Of a stretch of 63,093 bases of DNA, positions 51,225 to 60,987 are shown in pieces. The stretch is taken from positions 1-63,093 of the forward strand of contig NZ_BANU01000034.1 of NCBI RefSeq assembly GCF_000333035.1, given 5' to 3'. Every line of letters begins with the position of its first letter. Position 1 is the stretch's first letter. Both the position numbers and the translations under genes were made by a program. The notes beneath the pieces were generated by a model that made no database searches, had not been told where the DNA came from, and saw only the letters and a program-made list of their open reading frames with translations. This stretch comes from Gordonia sihwensis NBRC 108236. GTDB taxonomy: Bacteria; Actinomycetota; Actinomycetes; Mycobacteriales; Mycobacteriaceae.

Positions 51225-52355
51225 GTGACTCTTCCTCATGACGACATCGATCCAGACGGCCTGCTCGAGTACTCGGTCGTGTTCACCGACCGTTCCCTGA
51301 ACCACATGTCCAAGCGGTTCATCGGCGTCATGCAGGATCTCCTCGGCATCCTGCGCACCACCTACCACGCTGGCAGCGTCGCTGTCGTTCCCGGCGGCGG
51401 CACCTATGGCATGGAGGCGGTGGCGCGTCAGCTCGCGACCGGGCGCCGCGTGCTCGTCGTGCGCAACGGCCTGTTCTCGTACCGGTGGTCGCAGATCCTT
51501 GAGACCGGTGGCATCACCGATCAGGTCACGGTGTGCCAGGCGCGTCCGGTCAGCGACGCCCACCAAGCCGCGTGGGCTCCGGCGCCGATCGACGAAGTGG
51601 TGGCCGCGGTGCGCGAACAGCGCCCCGAGGTGGTCTTCGCTCCCCACGTGGAGACCGCGTCCGGCATTCTGCTGCCCGACGACTACCTGACGACTCTCGC
51701 CGCGGCGGTTCACGAGGTGGGCGGACTGTTCGTCCTCGACTGCGTCGCCTCCGGTGCGCTGTGGGTCGACATGGCCACCATCGACGTCGACGTCCTCCTC
51801 ACCGCGCCGCAGAAGGGCTGGAGCGGCACCCCGTGTGCCGGCTACGTCATGCTGCGCGAACGCGGCCGCGACGCCGTCCTCAATTCGACGTCCACCAGCT
51901 TCGCGATGGACTTGCGCAAGTGGCTCTCGATCAGTGACTCGTACGTCGACGGCCAGGCCCCGTACCACGCGACGATGCCGACCGATTCGCTCGCGCACAA
52001 CGTCGAGCTCATGCGCGAGACCGTCGACCTCGGCGCTGAGGAACTGCGCAGCCGTCAGCTCGACCTGGGCAGCCGGGTTCGCAAGCTGCTCGCCGCGAAC
52101 GGCATGCCGTCTGTCGCCGCCGAAGGCTTCGACGCCGCGACCGTCGTCGTCGCCTTCACCGACGACGCCACCCGCAAGACCGGCGCCGCGTTCAAGGAGG
52201 TCGGTCTGCAGATCGCCGCCGGCGTCCCGCTGCAGTGCGGCGAGGGCGAGAACTACTCGTCGCTTCGCATCGGACTGTTCGGCGTCGACAAGCTGACAGA
52301 CGTGGACGGGACGGTCGAGCGGTTGAGTGCGGCGCTGGATCGGTTGAAGGGGTAG
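51225..52355 (+). CDS. Class V PLP-dependent aminotransferase
   Basis: 376 residues from a GTG at 51225. Class V aminotransferase fold: VVPGGGTYGMEAVARQLATGRRVLVVRNGLFSYRW in the N-terminal half, VVFAPHVETASGILLP, then LLTAPQKGWSGTPCAGYVMLRE containing the candidate PLP Lys (APQKGW). Resembles alanine-glyoxylate/serine-pyruvate type enzymes. Full length. It is followed 11 bp later by a strong 20-bp inverted repeat. No pathway partners are adjacent. Confidence 0.85.
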   Translation: MTLPHDDIDPDGLLEYSVVFTDRSLNHMSKRFIGVMQDLLGILRTTYHAGSVAVVPGGGTYGMEAVARQLATGRRVLVVRNGLFSYRWSQILETGGITDQVTVCQARPVSDAHQAAWAPAPIDEVVAAVREQRPEVVFAPHVETASGILLPDDYLTTLAAAVHEVGGLFVLDCVASGALWVDMATIDVDVLLTAPQKGWSGTPCAGYVMLRERGRDAVLNSTSTSFAMDLRKWLSISDSYVDGQAPYHATMPTDSLAHNVELMRETVDLGAEELRSRQLDLGSRVRKLLAANGMPSVAAEGFDAATVVVAFTDDATRKTGAAFKEVGLQIAAGVPLQCGEGENYSSLRIGLFGVDKLTDVDGTVERLSAALDRLKG

Positions 52356-52366
52356 TACTCGTCCCC

Positions 52367-52415
52367 TCGTGGCCTTCTTCCGGAAGCGATACCATCTTCC
52401 GGAAGAAGGCCACGA
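52367..52415 (+). terminator. 20-bp perfect inverted repeat after the aminotransferase
   Basis: TCGTGGCCTTCTTCCGGAAG at 52367-52386 pairs perfectly with 52396-52415 across 9 nt. It follows the aminotransferase stop by 11 bp and marks the edge between a conserved gene and the decayed defence region to the right. Confidence 0.75.
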
Positions 52416-52500
52416 ATGTCTGGCCACGAAGTCCAAGTACAGCAAAGGCATCACGTGGCTCGCCCGTTGTCACTCATCGTGCCCGGCCGATGCCGTGCGA

Positions 52501-53205
52501 TCAGACCGTGTTTCCAACCGCTTCGGCTAATTGGTCGGCGACGGTATCCGCCACGCGATACACCTTGTATCCGTCGGCGGCCAACGCCGCGTCACGATCA
52601 TCATCTTCACCCTCGACGAGGACGACCCGCGACTCCGTCCACAAGGCCTCGGCAGGCCAGTAGTACTCACCGATGTCGATTCCGATCTGAGGCTTGGCGA
52701 CGCCAAGCGTGGCAAGCTCAGCAAACAGCTCAATCACGGAACTCGACGTGTGCGTGAGAGTCTGTCCCCACGGTCCGTCAACCGCGTCTCGGACGCCTTC
52801 AATCCTCAGCTCGTTGAATATCGCCAGAGCTCCGGCGCGCGAAAGACGATCGTGATGCCGGTCGTTGCGGTACGACCGCAGACAGCCGTAACACGATGTC
52901 TCCTCACCACAGTCGCACCGACTCACGCGATCCACCGCGAACCTGACGACCCGCTGCAGGTTCTCGGCGATCTTCTTCGACGCGCCCGCTCCCCCGGGCA
53001 CCGTATCGAACAAAACGATGCTGCGTTTGCCGTCTTTGCTCCACGAGAGAGTGCCGTCGATGTCATCCCTACTGATCTCAAGAGCTTCCGATGCCCCCTC
53101 GAGCAAGGCATACAGAACCGACAGCCAATGTGATTCGGAGTCCTTGTCGTAACTGACGGCGCGAACGGGTGGTCGCTCATCGTCCACGGCAAAGGCATGA
53201 GGCAA
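52501..53205 (-). pseudogene. C-terminal remnant of a DUF1998 helicase-type protein
   Basis: 234 residues on the minus strand. The text VLFDTVPGGAGASKKIAENLQRVVRFAVDRVSRCDCGEETSCYGCLRSYRNDRHHDRLSR is the signature of the DUF1998 zinc-binding C-terminal domain (four cysteines CDC..C.GC) found in DEAD/DEAH helicases of the MrfA/DrmB/DISARM group. Everything N-terminal of this, including the helicase motor, is missing. The upstream end runs into a tyrosine recombinase fragment in the opposite direction, so a recombination break lies near 53160-53175. An N-terminal piece of a similar helicase is found 450 bp away on the plus strand. Confidence 0.75.
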
Positions 53206-53538
53206 CGGGTCCTGCCTGTGCCCGATGATCTGGCGTCCGCACTCCGGAGCGCGGATAAAGGGTTCCTCTTTCCGGGCCCGTCAGGCAGCCACCTTTCAGC
53301 GCACTGGGTCGGGACTCTTGTCTCACGCGCACTCGGAGACGGAACAACCATGCATCAGCTCCGCCACCTGTGCGCAACTGAGCTCCACAACGAGACTCAC
53401 GACGTGCGGCTCGTACAGGTAATCCTCGGACACGCTTCGCTGGCAACTACCCAGCGCTATCTAGCCGTTGACGAGACCGTCATGCGGAACGCGCTCGTTC
53501 AGAGGGCCAACAAGTGGAGCAGCGTTCGTCGTCAATAA
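53158..53538 (+). pseudogene. C-terminal fragment of a tyrosine recombinase
   Basis: The frame is open from just after a TGA at 53155 and ends at 53538. LIVHGKGMRQRVLPVPDDLASALRSA, MHQLRHLCATELHNETHDVRLVQVILGHASLATTQRYL contains the HxLR, GH and Y catalytic motifs of a tyrosine integrase, with the catalytic Arg and N-terminal domains missing. It lies head to head with the helicase fragment. It is a leftover of a mobile element and probably not functional. Confidence 0.75.
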
Positions 53539-53652
53539 TAATGTCTGAGTTGGCACCTGTCCCGGAACTGTGGCTGATCCCAATGCCGGACGGACACTTC
53601 CTATAGGGCATGCTCGACTTGCGGGACATCGTAGAGAAGGGCGGCAACAGCT

Positions 53653-54081
53653 GTGGGGGTCCTACTTCCAACAATCCAGGCCAACCACATCCGAGAAGGC
53701 CTGACCGACTACCTCGCGACCACGTTCGCCCTCACCGACCCCGACGCCCAGGGCGTCCTGTCGGACTTCGTTGGACACCCCGACATCGGCATGTTCAAAG
53801 ACCGCTACGTGCGCCTTCGCCTGCCGTTCGCCCCGGCGGGTGGGAACTGGAGGATGCACCTGGACTGGTGGCCAACGGGATTCACCCCCTACGGCCACCA
53901 GGCCGCCGCGTTCGAACGCCTCTCCAGCACGTTCCACCAGCGTCCACAGCTGGAGCTCGTCACCGCCGGCACCGGCTCCGTCAATCGCTCCGGAAGCCCG
54001 CGACCAACGTGTCCGAACCGAGAGTTCGTGGTGTCGCGTCCTGCAAACTCACCTGAAGCACCACACGATACGGAGGCCTGA
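53653..54081 (+). pseudogene. N-terminal remnant of a DEAD/DEAH helicase of the DUF1998 group
   Basis: About 142 residues from a GTG at 53653. The text LLPTIQANHIREGLTDYLATTFALTDPDAQGVLSDFVGHPDIGMFKDRYVRLRLPF, then GFTPYGHQAAAFERLSS and LVTAGTGS, matches the N-terminal entry of DUF1998-type helicases, up to Walker A GTGSGKT. At GTGS the homology stops and the text becomes unrelated (VNRSGSPRPTCP). The helicase is therefore cut inside its first ATP-binding motif and cannot work. With the oppositely oriented C-terminal piece at 52501-53205 it suggests an inversion plus deletion of one ancestral gene, or two related genes. Confidence 0.7.
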
Positions 54082-54085
54082 GCCA

Positions 54086-55900
54086 GTGAAGCCCGAAACC
54101 CACACCGTTCAACAGTTGTTCGAGCGCGACGTCCGCTACATCGTCCCGCTCTACCAGCGCCCGTACGTGTGGACTGAAGACGAGCAGCTGGCACCGCTGT
54201 GGGATGACGTGAGCGCGCTCCTCGCGCACCAGGAGTCCGGCGACGCGTCTTTCCCCACCCACTTCCTCGGTGCGATCGTCCTCGACCAGGAACCGACGGC
54301 ACCGGGAAAGATCCCGCAGTACACGGTGATCGACGGACAGCAGCGACTGACCACCATGCAGCTGCTCATCGCTGCCACGGCCAATGCGATGAGCAATGCC
54401 GGTGCCGACGACGACGCCGCCCTCCTGCGCGACCTGATCTCCAACAACGAGCGCAAGTCCAAGGGGATCGAACGCTTCAAGGTCTGGCCGACCAACGCCA
54501 ATCGCGACTCGTTCGCCGCGGTCATGGCGCCAGCGGGCCCCACCGACGACCGCGAGGACGATCCGAACAATCGGATCGACGAGGCGTACGACTACTTCGT
54601 CAACCGGGTTGCCGAGTACCTGGCCGGCGCTGACGACGACACTCCGTCCGAGGACGGCGCGCTGTTCGACCGCGCAGAACGTCTTCGGATCACCTTAAGC
54701 GACCTCCTCAAGGTCGTCTCGATCACGTTGGAGCCCAACGACAACGCCCAGGTCATCTTCGAGACACTCAATGCTCGCGGCACGCCGCTCCTCGCCCTCG
54801 ACCTGGTGAAGAACGCCGTCTTCCGGGAGGCGTCGCGTCAACACCGCGACACCGACGACCTGTACGACAACCTGTGGAAGCCCGCCCTGGAGGACGACTA
54901 CTGGCGTGCCGTTCGCCGGCAGGGGCGTTTGAACCGCCCTGTCGGAGAACACTTCCTGATGCACTGGCTCGCGATGAAGCTCGAACGCGTCATCCCCGCC
55001 ACCGAACTCTTCGCAACGTTCCGGCAGAGCATCTTGCAACCCGGCATCGACGCCGAGGCACTGCTCCGTGAGCTCTGCAAAGACGCCGCCGTCATGCGGT
55101 CCTTCGACGACTTCCAAACAGGAACCGTCGAAGGCGACTTCATCGCGCGACTCGAACCGCTGGGAGCAGGAACTGCGTTACCCGTGGTCCTGCTCCTGTT
55201 TCGCACCCCCGAGATCACCCTGAATGTTCGTCGACGTGCGCTCCGCATCCTGGAGTCCTTCCTCGCGCGGCGGGCACTCATGCGGTTGACCACCCAGAAC
55301 TACAACCGCATCGTGCCCCGGATGATCGCGGCCATCAAGGCGGACCCGGCCCACGCCGACACCGCACTCCTCGCCGTCCTCGCAGCAGGCGAGGGATACG
55401 CGACCCGCTGGCCCGGTGACGGCGAGTTCTCCACCTTTCTGCGAACCCGCGACGTCTACGACTACATCAGCCGCAAGCGTCTGATCATGGCGTTCTCCGC
55501 AGTCGAATCGAGCCTGGACTCGCGCAAGACCGATGTCGTGGCACAGGTTTCGGACCTCTCCCTCGAACACCTGATGCCCCAGCAGTGGGACCAGCATTGG
55601 CCGGTCGACGCGGATACGAGCAGCGCGGACCACGAGGCGATCACCACGGCCCGAGACGCCCGCGTCCACCGGCTCGGGAACCTCACGATCGTCGCCGGAT
55701 CACTGAACTCGGCCATGTCGAACGCTCCCTGGGCCACCAAGCGTGCTGCCCTGAACCGGCACAGCCGGCTGCTGCTCAACGCCTGGCTGGCCGAGCAGGA
55801 AAGCTGGGACACCGCAGCGATCGACGACCGCGGACAGTGGCTGGTCGACAGGCTCACCGATATCTGGCCCGGCCCCGACTCCGCGACCTGGCACAACTGA
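54086..55900 (+). CDS. GmrSD-like type IV restriction enzyme (DUF262 plus DUF1524)
   Basis: 604 residues from a GTG at 54086 with CGGAGG upstream. It would cut DNA with modified bases, such as glucosylated hydroxymethylcytosine. The N-terminal DUF262 nucleotide-binding domain carries RYIVPLYQRPYVWTEDE and VIDGQQRLTT (residues 81-90). The C-terminal DUF1524 nuclease ends in SLEHLMPQQWDQHW and RVHRLGNLTIVAGSLNSAMSNAPW, the HNH-like His and Asn motifs. Frame intact and full length, so it may be active. It is preceded by decayed helicase pieces and followed by an IS element 12 bp after its stop. GC content and context suggest acquisition with the defence zone. Confidence 0.88.
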   Translation: MKPETHTVQQLFERDVRYIVPLYQRPYVWTEDEQLAPLWDDVSALLAHQESGDASFPTHFLGAIVLDQEPTAPGKIPQYTVIDGQQRLTTMQLLIAATANAMSNAGADDDAALLRDLISNNERKSKGIERFKVWPTNANRDSFAAVMAPAGPTDDREDDPNNRIDEAYDYFVNRVAEYLAGADDDTPSEDGALFDRAERLRITLSDLLKVVSITLEPNDNAQVIFETLNARGTPLLALDLVKNAVFREASRQHRDTDDLYDNLWKPALEDDYWRAVRRQGRLNRPVGEHFLMHWLAMKLERVIPATELFATFRQSILQPGIDAEALLRELCKDAAVMRSFDDFQTGTVEGDFIARLEPLGAGTALPVVLLLFRTPEITLNVRRRALRILESFLARRALMRLTTQNYNRIVPRMIAAIKADPAHADTALLAVLAAGEGYATRWPGDGEFSTFLRTRDVYDYISRKRLIMAFSAVESSLDSRKTDVVAQVSDLSLEHLMPQQWDQHWPVDADTSSADHEAITTARDARVHRLGNLTIVAGSLNSAMSNAPWATKRAALNRHSRLLLNAWLAEQESWDTAAIDDRGQWLVDRLTDIWPGPDSATWHN

Positions 55901-55954
55901 GAAGGACGTACTGAATCGCCCCGGGTCTGATGGAGGCTCTCAATCCTGGGAAGG

Positions 55955-56287
55955 ATGATGAGAGTCATGGCAGGACCGGGGAAGTACAGCGTTGAGCTCC
56001 AGCAGCGGGCGACGCGGATGGCGATGGACGCCAGGAAGGACCCCGAGTCCGCTCGTGGGGCGATCAAGCGGGTCGCCGATCAGCTCGGGGTTCATCCCGA
56101 AGCGCTTCGGAATTGGGTCCGTCAGGCCGAGATCGACGGCGGTGTTCGGCCGGGTACCACGACCGACGACGCGCAGCGGCTGGCCGAGCTCGAGCGCGAG
56201 GTCCGCGAACTGCGTCGGGCGAACGAGATATTGAAGACATCTGCGGCGTTTTTCGCGGCAGCGGAGCTCGACCGCAAGATCAAGTAG
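55955..56287 (+). CDS. IS3 OrfA transposase subunit
   Basis: About 110 residues (an in-frame ATG at 55967 is an alternative). Helix-turn-helix N-terminus (YSVELQQRATRMAMDARKD, ADQLGVHPEALRNWVRQAE) and a Leu/Glu zipper (ELEREVRELRRANEILKT), as in IS3 OrfA. A T5C tract at 56249-56254 near its end is a plausible -1 slip site that would fuse it to orfB. Confidence 0.85.
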   Translation: MMRVMAGPGKYSVELQQRATRMAMDARKDPESARGAIKRVADQLGVHPEALRNWVRQAEIDGGVRPGTTTDDAQRLAELEREVRELRRANEILKTSAAFFAAAELDRKIK

Positions 56288-56288
56288 A

Positions 56289-57262
<974 letters not shown>

Positions 57263-57314
57263 CCGAGCCTCCACGAAACCCGGGGCGATTCACGATGACT
57301 TCCCGACGTCGTCG

Positions 57315-58185
57315 ATGCCAGCGCGATCCTCACGACGACTCATCTGGATCCTCGCAGGTGTCGCAACGGTTCTCCTATTGGCAATCTCCGCCGGCGTCGG
57401 CCTGATGCTCGGACAACGAGGCTCCGACACTTCCGCGCAGTCGGCCGTGCAACAGATCTTCGCGCCGAAGCCCGAGTCGCTGCGCAGCGCGGCAGAACGT
57501 ATGGACAAGGAGGGAGATGCCATCGAGGCTGCGGGATCGTCGCCGATCGCGCAAAAGAAATTCGTCGAGTACTGGGCCGAGCCGTCGTGCGCAGCGATGA
57601 TCAACGCCTTCGTCGAAGCGTTCGCCGGATCTGAAGATGATCCCGCCACTCCGTCCGCACCTAGTCGGATCATCTCGGTGAACGAGTCCGGCGACAAAGG
57701 CACTGTGGTCACAGAGTCAGCTGGTGAGACCGAGACACAGCACTGGGTTCGATTGAACGGCCGCTGGATGATCACTTGCGAAGGCGCGTTCGGTGACGAA
57801 TCGTCGACTCCGACCCAAGCGGACGACGTAGCCGAGACGGCCCTGCGCACGCGACCGACCGCAACGCCTCGCTCCGAGTCCACCGATCACCAGCGGCCAG
57901 TTCCACTGCCGAGCCCCCGGTTCAGAAGCTCTCCTCACGGTCGAGGCCGATACACCCAACGTGCAGATCGCCTACGCACCCGGAGAATGGCAAACATACG
58001 CACTGACATACTCAAATGCTGTAGGCCGATATTCAACGTCGATCAATGTGACTCCGGAGAGTTCGAGGAGCATGTACATCGCTGTTAGAGGATCGACTTC
58101 GCAGCACTGTCGCATCCGACTCGACGGAACCGTTACCGTCACCGATAGCGGTCCGGAGCAGGCGGTCTGCAGCATGCCTGAGTGA
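57315..58185 (+). pseudogene. Membrane-anchored protein with MmpS-like C-terminus, frameshifted
   Basis: ATG 57315 opens a frame with one membrane span (LIWILAGVATVLLLAISAGVG) and an extracytoplasmic part (QKKFVEYWAEPSCAAMINAFVEAFAG, ETQHWVRLNGRWMITCEGAFG). From about 57840 the protein character fades, though the frame stays open to 58088. In the frame +1, GSEALLTVEADTPNVQIAYAPGEWQTYALTYSNAVGRYSTSINV to 58185 looks like an MmpS-type beta domain and would follow naturally after a one-base correction in the CCCCC run at 57914-57918. The gene is therefore probably frameshifted, or a sequencing error is present. It begins 22 bp after the IS end. Confidence 0.55.
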
Positions 58186-58420
58186 CGGCGTCACGGCTCG
58201 AACCCTGGCGAGTGCGGATAGTCCGGAGCCACGGTGCAGTCGATCGTCGACGACAACGGTCTACCCTCCTACGTTCGCGATCCCGATCCGACCCGCGTCA
58301 GCGATCGACCTGATCGCGGTGATCGTGTTGAGGCCACGACAGTTCGAATGTCCACCGTCATTGACGCGCGTATCCACGCATCAGTCACCGAGCAACGATT
58401 GAGTGCACTTTCGTGTCCAC

Positions 58421-58885
58421 TCATCTCAGGCGACCGTCCTTCGCACGCTCAGCCATCAGCAGTTCTCCGAGGGCATTGACGCCGGGCGCCGCACATCTAC
58501 GCCCACCGCACCGGCAATCACCCCAGAAGTTGTCGTGGTGAGAGTTGCCTTCGACCAGAGCGGCGGTGCCGGTTCCGAGCAGAAGCTCGCGCATCCGTCG
58601 GGATCCGAACTTGTACTGGAGGACGACTTGCATTGCGCGAACACGCCCACCGACATCCCAGTCATCCCGAAGCGTGACGGACCGCCCGCGGCGCTTCGCC
58701 TCCCCCGGACTACTCGCCGACAAGACGTACTCCTGCTCGTTCGGATCCCGCGTCTTCAATGCGTTGAACGCATGCTCTGACGACGGAACGGTCCCGAGGG
58801 TCGGAACCGTGAACTCGTCCTCAAAGAAGTTCGACAAGAAGAAGTTCGACCCGCGAAATGAGTCGATACGTTCGAAATTGCTCAT
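58421..58885 (-). CDS. NADAR-family ADP-ribosyl-DNA hydrolase-like protein
   Basis: 154 residues from ATG 58885. NADAR/YbiA-type pattern: FRGSNFFLSNFFEDEFTVPTLGTVPSSEHAFNALKTRD near the start, then GEAKRRGRSVTLRDDWDVGGRVRAMQVVLQYKFGS and EGNSHHDNFWGDCRCGG, the conserved Trp and Gly motifs. NADAR enzymes remove ADP-ribose from guanine in DNA in some phage-defence systems; others act in metabolism of riboflavin intermediates. No DarT-type toxin gene is adjacent. It stands between a gene-free 236-bp stretch and the lipoate ligase. Confidence 0.85.
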   Translation of the reverse strand: MSNFERIDSFRGSNFFLSNFFEDEFTVPTLGTVPSSEHAFNALKTRDPNEQEYVLSASSPGEAKRRGRSVTLRDDWDVGGRVRAMQVVLQYKFGSRRMRELLLGTGTAALVEGNSHHDNFWGDCRCGGRRCAAPGVNALGELLMAERAKDGRLR

Positions 58886-58961
58886 GCCTGGCACTGTGGC
58901 ACGAGACTCCGACAGAAACGAACGATTATCGCGCGGGCCAGGCAACCGTCGAGCGTTCGGA

Positions 58962-60011
58962 CTACGGCACCCGGTACGTCCACTCCTGACTGCTGAACTT
59001 CTCGTCGACCAACTCCTGCGCGGCCGCCAGTTCCGTATCCGTGTACCCGGCCTCCCGCGTCCGGTACCGCCCGCGGAAGTGATCTAAGAACGCCTCGATG
59101 ATCGCTGCACGCGTCATCCCCGTCTGCGACCGCATCGGATCCACGCGCTTGCCGGAGCTGGTGATCCCCTTGTCGGAGATCTTCTCTCGCCCGATCCGCA
59201 GGACCTCGGTCATCTTGTCGGCGTCGATGTCGTACGACATCGTGACGTGGTGCAGCACGGCGCCGGCGACGATGCGCTTCTGCGCGGCGCCGCCGATCTT
59301 GCCGTGGTCGGAGACGATGTCGTTGATCGGGACGTAGCGGGCGTTGACGCCGACGTCGGCGAGGGCGCCCATCACCCACTGGTCGAGGAACTCGTACGAC
59401 CGCTCGAAGCTGAGTCCGTCCACCAGCGATGTCGGCACGACGAGCGAGTAAGTGATGCAGTTGCCCGGCTCCATGAACATCGCGCCGCCACCGGATATGC
59501 GCCGGACGATCCCGATGCCGTGGCGGGCGGCGGACTCCTCGTCGACCTCGTTGCGGACCGACTGGAACGAGCCGATCACGACGAGCGGCGAGTCCCAGTC
59601 CCAGAAGCGCAAGGTCGGCGGGCGAGTCCCCGCCGCCACCTCCCGCAGGAGCACCTCGTCGAGCGCGACGTGCATCGCGGGCGCCATGACGACCGGTTCG
59701 ACGACGTCGAAGGTGTGGTCGTGCCAACTCGTGGCATGACCGAGCGCACGACGGATCGCAATACCGACCGACTCGGGCGTGAAGCCGACCATCGAGACGT
59801 CAGCGGTCAGTGCCGCTTGAATGAGCGCGCCCAAACCGGACGTATCGGCCGTCACGGACGCACCGGTGACGGCCTCGGTGATGACGTCGAGAGCGTCGTC
59901 CGGTTCGAGGAAGAAGTCGCCCGACAGCGATACCCGCGAGAGCCTCCCATCCTCGACGTGGACGTCAATCACCACCAGCTTGCCACCAGGAACTTTGTAT
60001 TCGCCGTGCAC
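58962..60011 (-). CDS. Lipoate-protein ligase A-like
   Basis: About 349 residues from the GTG at 60011, which fits the family start HGEYKVPGGKLVVID; an ATG at 60140 would add 43 residues. It attaches lipoate to proteins. The first 85 residues are the lipoate-ligase C-type accessory domain (VPGGKLVVIDVHVEDG, FFLEPDDALDVITEAVTG), here placed at the N-terminus. The catalytic BPL/LplA domain follows: MHVALDEVLL, FWDWDSPLVVIGSFQSVRNEVDEE, GIVRRISGGGAMFMEPGNCITYS and DHGKIGGAAQKRIVAGAVLHH, with the conserved Arg/Gly and Lys motifs. The order of domains is the reverse of E. coli LplA. A divergent gene begins 240 bp upstream. Confidence 0.88.
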   Translation of the reverse strand: MHGEYKVPGGKLVVIDVHVEDGRLSRVSLSGDFFLEPDDALDVITEAVTGASVTADTSGLGALIQAALTADVSMVGFTPESVGIAIRRALGHATSWHDHTFDVVEPVVMAPAMHVALDEVLLREVAAGTRPPTLRFWDWDSPLVVIGSFQSVRNEVDEESAARHGIGIVRRISGGGAMFMEPGNCITYSLVVPTSLVDGLSFERSYEFLDQWVMGALADVGVNARYVPINDIVSDHGKIGGAAQKRIVAGAVLHHVTMSYDIDADKMTEVLRIGREKISDKGITSSGKRVDPMRSQTGMTRAAIIEAFLDHFRGRYRTREAGYTDTELAAAQELVDEKFSSQEWTYRVP

Positions 60012-60250
60012 TCGTCCAGCGTACGGCCGCAGGTACGCCGCAGAGTTCCCGCTCCTGAGTCGATCGGGGCGCGAGAACGCGCAATCGAGATCCACCCGAA
60101 CGGACCACACCGACCGCCTGTCACCAGCGCTGATCGTCATACGACCGCCGCAGACGTCGGCGCGCGGGACGTGCAGCGATCAGATTCTTGTCGTAGCTCA
60201 GTCGTACGTTCTCGGAACCATCGCAAAACAGACAGAACGAAGGAGAGGAA

Positions 60251-60889
60251 ATGAACGAACACGACGCGGGCAACGACGGTCCCACGGGCAGACCAGTCCC
60301 GCCGACCGGCGAACATCATTTCGCCGCCGCCGGGTATCCCCCGCCCACGAGTCCATTCGCGACACCGCCGGGAACCCTTGCACCACCCGAAAGCGCTGCC
60401 GCGCCGAAGCGCCCGCGTAAGCGTGGCCGGATTCTGTTCGCGATCGTCGCAGCGGTGTTCATCGCAGTCGGCTCGGGTGCAGTGGGATACGCGATCGGGT
60501 CGGACGAGTCCGCGACCTCCGGGACCGAGACCGCGGCATCGCCCGAATACAGCTACCCGCCGACGACTGGGGTCTCGACCGTCCCGGTCACGGCAGCCGA
60601 CTTCAGTCTCTCCGTCCTGACAGAGGAGAAGAAGTGTTTCGGTTCCGCCGGCTGCCTCGTCACGATCTCTCTCGAGCCGACCTTCAAAGGTGCTTCCAGC
60701 GTCCTCACGGACCGTAGTTTCAAAGTCCTCTACGAGATCGACGGCGGCGAGGATCCGATCCTCGACAAGTTCACGATGGTGGGCACACAGGTGACCATCG
60801 ACCAGAGCACATCGGTCGAAACACCGTCGAGCGACACCGAGGTCACTGCCAGGGTGACGCAGGTCGTGGAGACAACGGACGAGGGCTGA
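60251..60889 (+). CDS. Membrane-anchored protein with proline-rich cytoplasmic tail
   Basis: 212 residues from ATG 60251 with AAGGAGAGG upstream. A Pro-rich N-terminus (about 1-50), a basic stop-transfer-type flank (KRPRKRGR), one membrane span (ILFAIVAAVFIAVGSGAVGYAI), then an extracytoplasmic part with two Cys (KKCFGSAGCL) likely forming a disulfide and a beta-rich fold. This design is common in actinobacterial surface proteins; no family is recognised. It is followed 98 bp later by another membrane protein on the same strand. Confidence 0.65.
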   Translation: MNEHDAGNDGPTGRPVPPTGEHHFAAAGYPPPTSPFATPPGTLAPPESAAAPKRPRKRGRILFAIVAAVFIAVGSGAVGYAIGSDESATSGTETAASPEYSYPPTTGVSTVPVTAADFSLSVLTEEKKCFGSAGCLVTISLEPTFKGASSVLTDRSFKVLYEIDGGEDPILDKFTMVGTQVTIDQSTSVETPSSDTEVTARVTQVVETTDEG

Positions 60890-60987
60890 CCAGAACCGGC
60901 GGCCGCGGCGCGCTGCGAACGTACGCACTTCACCCTCGCCAGGCGAAGCCGCCCATTCGGACACGAAGCGCGCACTACGCTTACGCC

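Noticed and set aside
53541..53606. A 21-codon ORF (MSELAPVPELWLIP and so on) between the integrase and helicase fragments
   Set aside because: It reads like protein, but there is no Shine-Dalgarno, and it is more likely a leftover piece of a broken gene in this rearranged zone.
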